From NCBI RefSeq assembly GCF_963676815.1, contig NZ_OY781365.1, forward strand, positions 5,614,501 to 5,678,500: DNA of 64,000 nt, read 5' to 3'. This DNA is from an uncultured Draconibacterium sp. (lineage in GTDB: Bacteria; Bacteroidota; Bacteroidia; Bacteroidales; Prolixibacteraceae). Below the pieces are notes generated by a model. The model worked only from the letters and a program-made list of their open reading frames with translations. It was not told the origin of the DNA and searched no databases. Shown piece by piece: positions 47,298-55,591 of the stretch. How positions within the stretch are numbered: position 1 is the first letter of the stretch; every line of letters starts with the position of its first letter. The translations under genes were made by a program, and so were the position numbers.

Positions 47298-49169
47298 TTA
47301 CCAACCTGGGTTTTGTGGAAAACCTTCATAAAACTGTGTTTGATTTGCTTCAAATGGTAACCAATAGTGTTTCGGATACTCGCAAACTCTCTCAATAATC
47401 ACGTATTCATTAAAGAAGGTCCAATCTTTATCAAAATATAATCCAGTTTTCACTCTGTATTTATCCTCATGGGCAACTCCCCAACGGCGTATATCCATCC
47501 ATCTGTGGCCCTCATAAGATAATTCCACGGATCTTTCACGTCTTAATTCGTCCATGAATTTTTTGCTATCGGCAACAATAACAGAATTTACATGAGGAAC
47601 CCCCGCTCTATCTCTTAATGTATTAATGGCTTGTTCTGCAGTTAATGCAAAAGAGCTGGATGGTGTGGTTGCTCCTTTAGCAACATGAAGCGCCTCTGCA
47701 TACATTAGGTACACATCAGTTAACCTCATATGAATACGCATTCCAGTAAATCGTCTAATAATATTGTTTCCTTTTTGCACATGATATTGACCATCAATCT
47801 CCGGATAAAACTTCTTAAACATATACCCGGTTCGTGAAGCATTAGATGCACGGTGAGCACCAGAATTACCTGTACCATCATCCCACAACTGCGCAGTTTT
47901 ATTAGCATCAGGCACACCTCCTCTGGTTGAAATAACATCCCTATCCGTAAAAACCCATGCATCAAAACGAGGGTCACGATTGTCAAATGGTTTGCTAGGA
48001 TCATAGGTTGGTGTGCCGTAAGCACCACTCATATCATCCTCAATAGATAATCCATTGGCCATACCAAAATTGTAATAAATAAAATTATGGGTTGCGTTAT
48101 CGTTTCCTGATGCCGATTGACCAATTGGCCTTGGAATACCATTTGCCATAAAAGCTATGGTTTGACCAACAGATGAACCTCCTGAACCTGCAAAAATTAA
48201 TTCATGAGCTTCCGGAACCAATCCAGGCCATGTATTTTGTGGTGTTTCCCAAAGAACCTTTTTGTAATCTTCCATGTTTTTGGCTAGCGAATATTCACCT
48301 GCTTGTTCAAGTTTAAGCACTTCGGCAAAAGCCTCTGCTGCCATAGCTGCTAACTCTGTATCATAGGTATAAGTATCAATACCCGGTTGATTATTGAAAT
48401 GCATTAAGGGACTAGCCGCCCAAAGTAAATTTTTACCTTGAAATGCATAAGCTGCACCTTTGGTAACTCTGCCTGCATTGTTCCCTAGTGTTTTTTGGCC
48501 ATAGGATTCATTGTCCCAATTAACGGGTAATAATGAAATGGCTTTTTTGTAATCTTCATTAATGGATAAGGCTACTTCCTTGTAGGTTTCTGGTCGGGGT
48601 GTGGTAATTGTTCCCTCGTATACTTCTGTTATATGCGGGAAACGTCCCCAAAACTTCATAATCTCATTATGAAAGAAAGCTCTGAAGAAGTAAGCTTGAC
48701 CCAATATTACATTCTTTTCGTCCTGGGTCAATCCTACCATTAACTCTTCGTTGGCAATCACCAAATTAGCCTTACGAATTCCTAGCATGCTACCACGCCA
48801 TACTCTAGGTCTTCTCCTCGCTTGAGAGTTATTGGTATCTCCAGGTTTGTTTTGGTGCGTATTTTTACCGAGATATGCGTATCGTTGGTTATACCAGTTG
48901 TTCAAATTTCCCTGGTCAACAGCTCCGCTGAACTGACCTCCCCTATAGGTGTCGTCTCCAAAAATATAATCCTGAAAGGAGTGACCGGAAGTACCATACT
49001 CAACTACCAGATTATACATTTCTTCCACAAAACCCTGAGTGGATTCGAAAGTAGCAAATACATCTGTAATGTCAATTTCCGCTTCCGGAGCTATATCTAA
49101 ATATTCTTCGCAGGAAAACATTAACAGTGAGCCTACGAGAAAAACTATTGCTATTTTTAATTTTTTCAT
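47298..49169 (-). CDS. SusD/RagB-like nutrient-binding lipoprotein
   Basis: A 623-residue SusD homologue, the largest of the four here. Lipobox LLMFSC with Cys20, followed by EEYLDIAPEAEIDIT. Conserved parts include GQAYFFRAFFHNEIMKFWGR, MRLTDVYLMYAEALHVAKG, RRERSVELSYEGHRWMDIRRWG and the C-terminal WLPFEANQ...GFPQNPGW. It is encoded 11 bases after the SusC stop. An insertion-rich central region (VGQTIAFMANGIPRPIGQ) differs from the other SusD proteins and may shape ligand choice. Confidence 0.95.
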   Translation of the reverse strand: MKKLKIAIVFLVGSLLMFSCEEYLDIAPEAEIDITDVFATFESTQGFVEEMYNLVVEYGTSGHSFQDYIFGDDTYRGGQFSGAVDQGNLNNWYNQRYAYLGKNTHQNKPGDTNNSQARRRPRVWRGSMLGIRKANLVIANEELMVGLTQDEKNVILGQAYFFRAFFHNEIMKFWGRFPHITEVYEGTITTPRPETYKEVALSINEDYKKAISLLPVNWDNESYGQKTLGNNAGRVTKGAAYAFQGKNLLWAASPLMHFNNQPGIDTYTYDTELAAMAAEAFAEVLKLEQAGEYSLAKNMEDYKKVLWETPQNTWPGLVPEAHELIFAGSGGSSVGQTIAFMANGIPRPIGQSASGNDNATHNFIYYNFGMANGLSIEDDMSGAYGTPTYDPSKPFDNRDPRFDAWVFTDRDVISTRGGVPDANKTAQLWDDGTGNSGAHRASNASRTGYMFKKFYPEIDGQYHVQKGNNIIRRFTGMRIHMRLTDVYLMYAEALHVAKGATTPSSSFALTAEQAINTLRDRAGVPHVNSVIVADSKKFMDELRRERSVELSYEGHRWMDIRRWGVAHEDKYRVKTGLYFDKDWTFFNEYVIIERVCEYPKHYWLPFEANQTQFYEGFPQNPGW

Positions 49170-49180
49170 ACTTCCTAATT

Positions 49181-52100
49181 TTAAAAATCTAAATTAAAAC
49201 CGAAATTAATTCGTGCCATAGTAGGATAATCTCCTCTATAGCTAGAATCGGCTGTTTGACTACTGTTAAACTCTCTATCATCTGGTAAATCTGTCCATAA
49301 GAATAAGTTATTACCATTGACAAAAACATTTAGTGCCTGAACACCCAGTTTTTCACATGTTCTTTTAGGAATATTATAGCTTAACGCTACAGATTTTAAT
49401 CTTGTTAGAGAACCGTCAAAAAAGTTGGATCTAGGATCACTGGCTCCTTGTGGAAAATCATATGTTGGTTGGGTTCTTACCCCAGTTGGGTTGTCTTTCG
49501 TCCAATATCCTAACTCGTGTTCAAAGAATGTATCTATTCTATTTGAGAAAGTTCGGCTACTGTAAACTCTATTTGTATTTTGGGTACCATAGAACTGAGC
49601 AGATAGTTTCCATCCTTTATATTTTGCTCCCACCGTAGCACTCCATGTTCTTTGCGGACGTGTAGGGTAACCAAATGGTACATTATCAAAAGAACCATTA
49701 TAAACACCGTCTCCATCATAATCAACTAAATTATAATACCCTGTACGTATAAATTCCTGTCCACTTACTCGTGGCGTTGAACTATACAAATCGTCTAAAC
49801 TGCCCATAATCTCAGCAGGAATAGCAGATCTTGGTTGACCAATAGGGTAACCCTCGGCTTTTTGGTAAAACGGACGTAATTCCGGATCTTCTCTATCAAT
49901 AACCAAATCTTTAGCTTGGGTAAAACTGTAATTACCAAAAATATTTAAACCGCTTGCAAAAGTGTGATTAGCCCCTACCAGGATTTCATATCCTCGTACC
50001 TCTACCTCACCTCTGTTAAAGGCAGGAGGACTAGCTCCAAACCACTCGGGCACTGCCCTCTGAGAACTTGGGATTAAAATATTGCTACGATCTTCTCCAA
50101 AAAAGTCCAATTCTGCAGTAATTCTGTTTTTAAACAAGCCTATTTCTGCACCAATATTATACTTTACAGCCGTTTCCCATTGCAGATCTGGATTACCAAC
50201 ATTTGCCTCCGTGTAAAACACATAGGGCGAACGAGTGTTTGAGCCATTAGGCACTATAAAAGCACCACCGCCGTTACTCCAGGTTTTTTGATATTCAAAC
50301 CTGTTTCCTCCGCTGTCATCACCAATTAAACCGTAAGATCCCCTTACTTTAAGTAGGTTTACCCAATCAATCTCGCTCATGAATGCCTCGTTAGACGCCG
50401 TCCAGCCCGCTGCCACAGCAGGAAAAAGATCGAAACGATAGCCTGGACCAAATTTCTCCGATCCGTTGTAAGCACCACTAATATCAAGGAAATATCTCTT
50501 ATCATAATCATAGGTAACCCTACCTACCCAATCTTCGCGATGACTCACAAAGCCATTGCCTGTACCACTCTCGTTCCGCCTTAGTAGCGCCAATGCTGTA
50601 ACATAGTGCTTTTCGGCAAACGTTCTTTCGTAATTAAATGAAAGGTCATACAAGGTACGACGGGTAATCGAACCGTCTTGAATATTTGGAGCCCCTAGTG
50701 TCCATGGGTATGGTACAAAACCAAAATCATTTACACCACTTGGAGACTCAATTCGCTCTTCAAATTCGGTGTTATACACACGATATATAACATTTTCCTG
50801 ACCATCACCGCCTGGATCATTTAACTTCTGCTGACTTTGAGATCTATTATCTAAAGATAAACGGCCTTGAAATGATAAACCTTTAGTAATAAAGTCTAAT
50901 TTTTGCTTTAAAACAAAATCGGTATTTATATTAAAGGTATTGGTAGTAGTGTACCCGGTATTTGTTAAGGTAACAAGCGGGTTTGTATTTGCAAAAATAT
51001 CTCTATCATCTCTACCAAATGCACCATCGGGAAAAATAGGCGTGTAGGCATTAGGGGCAAGCTCATATATAGCATTGGTCACTAAATTTAAGTTACCCGG
51101 CGTTTTTTGAATGCCGTAAAAGCCACCAAGATTTAAAGATAATTCTGTAGTTTTGGTGATATCGAAATCAATGTTACTACGAAAGTTAAATCTATCATAG
51201 CCAAAACCACTCTTGTAACTTTTTCCAGTATCGTAACTATTACCGTCGAAAATATCGGAAACTGATTGGTAGGCTAAACTTCCAAAATACCTGGCGTTTT
51301 CTCCTCCTCCACGTACAGATAAGTTAACACGATGGTCTTGAGCAAAATCTTTTACCAGGGCATCTCTCCAATCTACATTAGGATATATGTAACTCTCCTC
51401 CACACTTCCAGGATTACGGAATCTATCCGCTACAGCTATTGGTCGATAATTATTAAGCCAAACTTCTTCATTATGAGGAAGCTCGCGCATTAGAGATGAA
51501 TTTGCTTCCATAATGGCATCAAAAACATCTAGCTTTTCGGGCAACTTGGAAACAAATTTAGTAGTAGTATTCGCCTGTAAAGACAATTGTGCCTTACCTT
51601 TTTGCCCTCTTTTAGTAGTAATCAAGATAACACCATTTGCACCCTGAACACCAAAAACAGCAGTAGCAGAAGCATCTTTCAGCACAGAAATATTTTCAAT
51701 ATCATTAAAATCAATATTGTCAATTTCCCTTGGTGCTCCATCTACAAGTATTAAGGGCTGCCCGGAACCGTTCCATGATGCCTGACCACGAATGTAGATC
51801 TGCATATCATTTCTACCCGGAACACCACTACCCTGTATAGCGACAACACCAGGTAAATTACCTTGCAAAGCCTCCTCAACATTACTCATACCCATGGTTA
51901 CCTCTTGTAGTTCTTTCCCTTTTATTTGAGAAATAGAACCAACCACACTCTCTTTCTTCTGTACACCGTAACCAACTACCACCACTTCTTCTAAGCCAAC
52001 TGTTTCTTCTTCTAAGGTGATGTTAAAAACAGTTTGCCCGGCTATTGGATATTCCTGTGACTTAAAGCCAACAAACGAGAAGACCAAAATTTCGGCATCG

Positions 52101-52411
52101 GCAGGTACATCTACCGAGAATTCGCCATCGAAATTGGTTACCGTCCCAATCGTAGTTCCTTTTACTACCACCGTAACACCTGGAAGAGTTTCTCCATTGC
52201 TATCGGTTACCTTACCTGTTAAAGTTTTTTCAGTCTGATCAAGAACTTTAGAGTTCTTTAAGCTTGAAGATTCCTTTTCTATTGAGGAAACTCCATCTTC
52301 GGCCATAGAAGTTGCCGTTGAGATGAATAGTAATAACAGACAAATTTTCATTGCCTGCGTAATTTTCTTGAGTCCCTCAATTTTGGGAATCGAAAATTTA
52401 ACCTTTTTCAT
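49181..52411 (-). CDS. SusC-like TonB-dependent transporter, first gene of its operon
   Basis: Outer-membrane TonB-dependent importer, 1076 residues. Signal region about 18-42 (MKICLLLLFISTATSMAED). CarboxypepD_reg-like domain at about 65-145 (LTGKVTDSNGETLPGVTVVV, GTVTNFDGEFSV), then LEEVVVVGYGVQKKESVVGS, plug (DMQIYIRGQASWNGSGQPLI, VLKDASATAVFGVQGANGVI) and barrel to NFGFNLDF. It starts after a 428-base gap that contains the terminator of the upstream operon, so this gene begins a new transcript covering two SusC/SusD pairs and a surface lipoprotein. Confidence 0.95.
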   Translation of the reverse strand: MKKVKFSIPKIEGLKKITQAMKICLLLLFISTATSMAEDGVSSIEKESSSLKNSKVLDQTEKTLTGKVTDSNGETLPGVTVVVKGTTIGTVTNFDGEFSVDVPADAEILVFSFVGFKSQEYPIAGQTVFNITLEEETVGLEEVVVVGYGVQKKESVVGSISQIKGKELQEVTMGMSNVEEALQGNLPGVVAIQGSGVPGRNDMQIYIRGQASWNGSGQPLILVDGAPREIDNIDFNDIENISVLKDASATAVFGVQGANGVILITTKRGQKGKAQLSLQANTTTKFVSKLPEKLDVFDAIMEANSSLMRELPHNEEVWLNNYRPIAVADRFRNPGSVEESYIYPNVDWRDALVKDFAQDHRVNLSVRGGGENARYFGSLAYQSVSDIFDGNSYDTGKSYKSGFGYDRFNFRSNIDFDITKTTELSLNLGGFYGIQKTPGNLNLVTNAIYELAPNAYTPIFPDGAFGRDDRDIFANTNPLVTLTNTGYTTTNTFNINTDFVLKQKLDFITKGLSFQGRLSLDNRSQSQQKLNDPGGDGQENVIYRVYNTEFEERIESPSGVNDFGFVPYPWTLGAPNIQDGSITRRTLYDLSFNYERTFAEKHYVTALALLRRNESGTGNGFVSHREDWVGRVTYDYDKRYFLDISGAYNGSEKFGPGYRFDLFPAVAAGWTASNEAFMSEIDWVNLLKVRGSYGLIGDDSGGNRFEYQKTWSNGGGAFIVPNGSNTRSPYVFYTEANVGNPDLQWETAVKYNIGAEIGLFKNRITAELDFFGEDRSNILIPSSQRAVPEWFGASPPAFNRGEVEVRGYEILVGANHTFASGLNIFGNYSFTQAKDLVIDREDPELRPFYQKAEGYPIGQPRSAIPAEIMGSLDDLYSSTPRVSGQEFIRTGYYNLVDYDGDGVYNGSFDNVPFGYPTRPQRTWSATVGAKYKGWKLSAQFYGTQNTNRVYSSRTFSNRIDTFFEHELGYWTKDNPTGVRTQPTYDFPQGASDPRSNFFDGSLTRLKSVALSYNIPKRTCEKLGVQALNVFVNGNNLFLWTDLPDDREFNSSQTADSSYRGDYPTMARINFGFNLDF

Positions 52412-52839
52412 AAATTTGTATTAGTTTTATTAGCACTTAAAAATTCGTTAATAATCGCGGTTAAAATATTGGGGAGGATTATTTCGTGTAACTCCTTCCT
52501 TTTTTTAGCCGCTCTTAATTTTAGTCATCATTTATTCCATAGTCTATTTTTCATTAATTTTTGTATCATTTTTATTTTTAGTCTAACAGTTCTTGTTTCA
52601 CGTTCATTTTCAAAACTACTAGCAAGGCACACCTTGTAATTTCAATTTTGCTTCGTTTAATTGAAACATTACACCAAATATGAACATATCTTTCACATTG
52701 AACTGATTGTTCAATTTTAAGCGGTGGCTATTTCAGTTAACCTTGAATAAATACAATAAAAAAACCCAGAAAAAACTTTCCGGGTTATCCTCATTCCTCA
52801 TTACTGGACGAAGGCACTATATTCTTTATCAGCGGCTTA
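52412..52839. promoter_or_regulatory. Intergenic region with terminator and weak promoter candidate (428 bases)
   Basis: No gene supported. The right part holds the intrinsic terminator (52755-52786). On the minus strand TAGTTTTG (52611-52618) fits the TAnnTTTG -7 consensus, but the nearest upstream element is TTGA with a spacing of about 23, longer than usual, so it is weak. If real, the leader before the SusC start would be nearly 190 bases, leaving room for leader-RNA regulation. Confidence 0.45.
52755..52786 (-). terminator. Intrinsic terminator after the oxidoreductase gene
   Basis: On the minus strand AACCCGGAAA pairs with TTTCTGGGTT (ten pairs with one G-U) around a short T-rich loop, followed directly by TTTTTTTATTG. 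This stem plus U-run is a classic Rho-independent terminator. It lies about 50 bases after the stop at 52840 and marks the end of the right-hand operon. Confidence 0.85.
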
Positions 52840-54177
52840 CTATATTTTGGGATCCCAACCTTTGGCGTATTCTCTACCCCATAATTTCATAGCATCCTTA
52901 TCGAGCATTTTTCCTGTTTCCGGATCAATATCATAGCCTTTTTCAATTCGATAAGCAACATTACCATAGTGCACCATGGCCATACTTACAGCGGCATCGT
53001 CAATAGGTGCCTGCAGTTTTTCTTTACCCCTAATTGCATTAAAGAAATTCTCGACATGAACGGTTGACATTCCTCCGCCACCACCTAAACCAATACTGCC
53101 TTCCTTGTATTTTGCTTCTACTGTTTTTACCAGTTTTCCACCTCTATCATGAAGTTTGTACAATCCACGGTCTACGAACACGGAACCTTCGCTACCATAA
53201 ATAATGGTTCCTCGCCCGCCACCATAAGTATTGTAACCATTTCTGCTCTTTCCATCCCATTTTATGGTTTTATTACCATCAAACTTATATGTTGCATCCA
53301 TGGCATCGTACATTTCCCAACCATCGTCAACAAAAGCTGTTTTGGCAGCATCAACCTGCACATGATTTGGGAAATCGACCTGTAGTGCCCAACGTGCTAC
53401 ATCAAGTTCGTGTGTGCCATTGTTTCCGAGTTCGGCAGTACCGTAATTCCAGCCATACCAATGCCAGTTGTAGTTCCATGTTTCTGATGTATAGTCGCGA
53501 CGAACTGCGGGTCCCTGAAACAAGTCCCAATCCAAACCTTCCGGCACCGGAGCAGCTTGCTGATGAGGTACTTCGCCACGTCTATTGGAGAAAAAAGCAA
53601 CAGCCCGGTATGGAGTACCTATTATGCCGTTATGTATTTCCTTAATAATTTCGATGGTGTGTTCAGCAGAACGTTGCTGGTTCCCCATTTGCACAACCTT
53701 ACCGTATTTTTTCTGTGCTGCCACAAGAAGCTCGTTCTCGGCCATGTTATGGCTGCATGGTTTTTCAACATACACATGTTTTCCTTCTTTCAAGGCCATT
53801 ATCGAGCCCGGGGCATGCCAATGATCTGGAGTTAGATTAAACAATGCATCCACTTTAGTATCCTCGATTACTTTACGAATATCGTTTTCCAGCTTAGGTT
53901 TGTAATCCATACGATCTGCCACGACTTTTCCGGCTTTAACTCTCTGACTTTCTTTTACATCGCAAAGATACAGCAGTTCAACATTATTCCGCTCTAATGC
54001 AATAGGCGTATATATTGCATTAACCCGTCGTCCCAAACCAGCAATAGCAGCAAAAATACGATCGTTAGCTCCAACTATTTTGTTATAACTTTTTGCAGAA
54101 AGGTGACTACCACCTATCATAATACCTGCTGTTCCCACAGCAGCAGTTTTCAGAAATTTTCTTCTATTGGTTTCCAT
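52840..54177 (-). CDS. Tat-exported Gfo/Idh/MocA oxidoreductase
   Basis: A 445-residue NAD(P)-dependent sugar oxidoreductase. The N-terminus NRRKFLKTAAVGTAG is a twin-arginine signal, so it is exported folded with its cofactor. A Rossmann segment begins at about residue 41 (FAAIAGLGRRVNA), and the family motif EKPCSHN (Lys139) is present, followed by HELDVARWAL and a C-terminal alpha/beta domain. The ATG overlaps the preceding stop by one base (TAATG), which indicates translational coupling with the double-DUF1080 lipoprotein. Known partners of this kind oxidise the C3 hydroxyl of a glycoside so that a DUF1080-type enzyme can cleave it through a 3-keto intermediate. The related GH109 glycosidases also carry Tat signals and the same fold, so an NAD-dependent glycosidase is an alternative. 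Confidence 0.88.
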   Translation of the reverse strand: METNRRKFLKTAAVGTAGIMIGGSHLSAKSYNKIVGANDRIFAAIAGLGRRVNAIYTPIALERNNVELLYLCDVKESQRVKAGKVVADRMDYKPKLENDIRKVIEDTKVDALFNLTPDHWHAPGSIMALKEGKHVYVEKPCSHNMAENELLVAAQKKYGKVVQMGNQQRSAEHTIEIIKEIHNGIIGTPYRAVAFFSNRRGEVPHQQAAPVPEGLDWDLFQGPAVRRDYTSETWNYNWHWYGWNYGTAELGNNGTHELDVARWALQVDFPNHVQVDAAKTAFVDDGWEMYDAMDATYKFDGNKTIKWDGKSRNGYNTYGGGRGTIIYGSEGSVFVDRGLYKLHDRGGKLVKTVEAKYKEGSIGLGGGGGMSTVHVENFFNAIRGKEKLQAPIDDAAVSMAMVHYGNVAYRIEKGYDIDPETGKMLDKDAMKLWGREYAKGWDPKI

Positions 54178-55559
54178 TATTGTAGCTCTTTAATTTTTAT
54201 ATTCTTAAAAAATACCTTATTCCCATGATCCTGAAGCAGGATATTACCTGTTTTAGCTTCACCAAAGTTGGGCCAGTCTTTGTATTTACTGGTAGCTACC
54301 AAGTCTTTCCATTGCTGGCCGCTACGGTTGTATTTTACAACCATAATTCCATTTAAATAATGCTCAACATCTGCACCGTTTACCACTATCCGGGCACGGT
54401 TCCAGTTGTATTTATTAACTCGTTTTTTAGTAAACTCATCGGGGCTAAATTTTTTCGCATTGGCAGTAATCAGGTCGTATAACGAAGCCAGTGTGCGGTT
54501 TCCATTTGTACCCTTTTTTGCATCAGGGTGAAATTGGTCATCTAAAATCTGGTATTCGCAACCAATTGACGAACCTTTTCCTTTGTTCAATTCGGTATCA
54601 ACAAAATATTTAATCCCGCTATTGGCGCCTTTTGTAATTTTAAAATCAACCTCAAGCTCGAAATTTTCGTATTTTTTAATGGTAACAATGTCGCCACCGT
54701 TTTCCGATTCCTCGCCACCGGCATCGGCAACAATTAATTCGCCATTTTCAATCGACCAACCTTCTTTAGGAAACCCGGTAAGTTTGGCTCCACGCCAGCC
54801 TTTTGTTGTTTTTCCATCCCAAAGCAACTGCCAACCTTCTGCTTTTTCGCGTTCGCTTAAGGTATTTTTCAGGTAACTGTTCTGCACAATTGGCGTTTCT
54901 ACTTTGGTTTTGTTTTCTTCCAGGTTAGTAGTACAAATTTTTATGTTTTTGAACTTTACCTGACGCCCATTTAACCTCTCGGGACATGCATGCACTTGTA
55001 ATCCAATAAATCCCGAAGCATCCAAATCGTCAACCACATCAGCTGTTTGCACGCCATTCACCCAAATTTTTAAATTGTTACCAATGGCTTCAATTCTGAA
55101 TTGGTTCCATTCATTCAATTTAAATGCGTCTTTTGCATCGGCATTGCGCTCCAGGTTATAAATCCACCCGCGGCGGGCTTCATCGAAAATACCACCTGTC
55201 CATTTCCTGGCAGATGGATCCATTTCCATTTGATAACCATGCACCCTGCCATCCTTGTAATCAGGGCGGCTCTGTGCTCTAAACATCACTCCCGAATTGG
55301 TTTCTTCACCTAAAAAACCTTCAAACGTTAAAATAAAATCAGAATAGTTTTCTTTGGTACACAAAAAAGTATTTGGCGTACCCGAGGTGTATGTTCCTAC
55401 AATCATTCCATCTTCAACGGTAAAAGGTGCTTCTCCGTTCCGAAGTTCCCAACCATCCAGGTTTTTTCCGTTGAACAGGTCAACAAAATCACTTTTTTCA
55501 CTTGTGCATGATACTGCAAAAAGGCTTACCAGTAGCAAGCCTACTAAACTTCGTTTCAT
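54177..55559 (-). CDS. Double DUF1080 (3-keto-glycoside hydrolase-like) lipoprotein
   Basis: A 460-residue lipoprotein (FAVSC, Cys18) with two concanavalin-like DUF1080 domains. Domain 1 is about residues 24-210 (FVDLFNGKNLDGWELR, SGVMFRAQSRPDYKDGR, FIGLQVHAC). Domain 2 is about 235-460 (LLWDGKTTKGWRGAKL, SGIKYFVDTELNKGKGS, ILLQDHGNKVFFKNIKI). Family members described as 3-keto-disaccharide hydrolases cleave glycosidic bonds after C3 oxidation. The stop overlaps the oxidoreductase start (TAATG), so the two gene products are probably made in proportion and may work as a pair in the periplasm. It follows a toroid-type lipoprotein gene by 32 bases. Which sugar is oxidised and cut is unknown. Confidence 0.85.
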   Translation of the reverse strand: MKRSLVGLLLVSLFAVSCTSEKSDFVDLFNGKNLDGWELRNGEAPFTVEDGMIVGTYTSGTPNTFLCTKENYSDFILTFEGFLGEETNSGVMFRAQSRPDYKDGRVHGYQMEMDPSARKWTGGIFDEARRGWIYNLERNADAKDAFKLNEWNQFRIEAIGNNLKIWVNGVQTADVVDDLDASGFIGLQVHACPERLNGRQVKFKNIKICTTNLEENKTKVETPIVQNSYLKNTLSEREKAEGWQLLWDGKTTKGWRGAKLTGFPKEGWSIENGELIVADAGGEESENGGDIVTIKKYENFELEVDFKITKGANSGIKYFVDTELNKGKGSSIGCEYQILDDQFHPDAKKGTNGNRTLASLYDLITANAKKFSPDEFTKKRVNKYNWNRARIVVNGADVEHYLNGIMVVKYNRSGQQWKDLVATSKYKDWPNFGEAKTGNILLQDHGNKVFFKNIKIKELQ

Positions 55560-55591
55560 AATTACTTTTTTCTATTATTAAATATTTTGGT

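Noticed and set aside
52707..52892. Small plus-strand frame in the intergenic region before the susC-led operon
   Set aside because: It runs through the intrinsic terminator and into the 3' end of the oxidoreductase gene; no recognisable protein.
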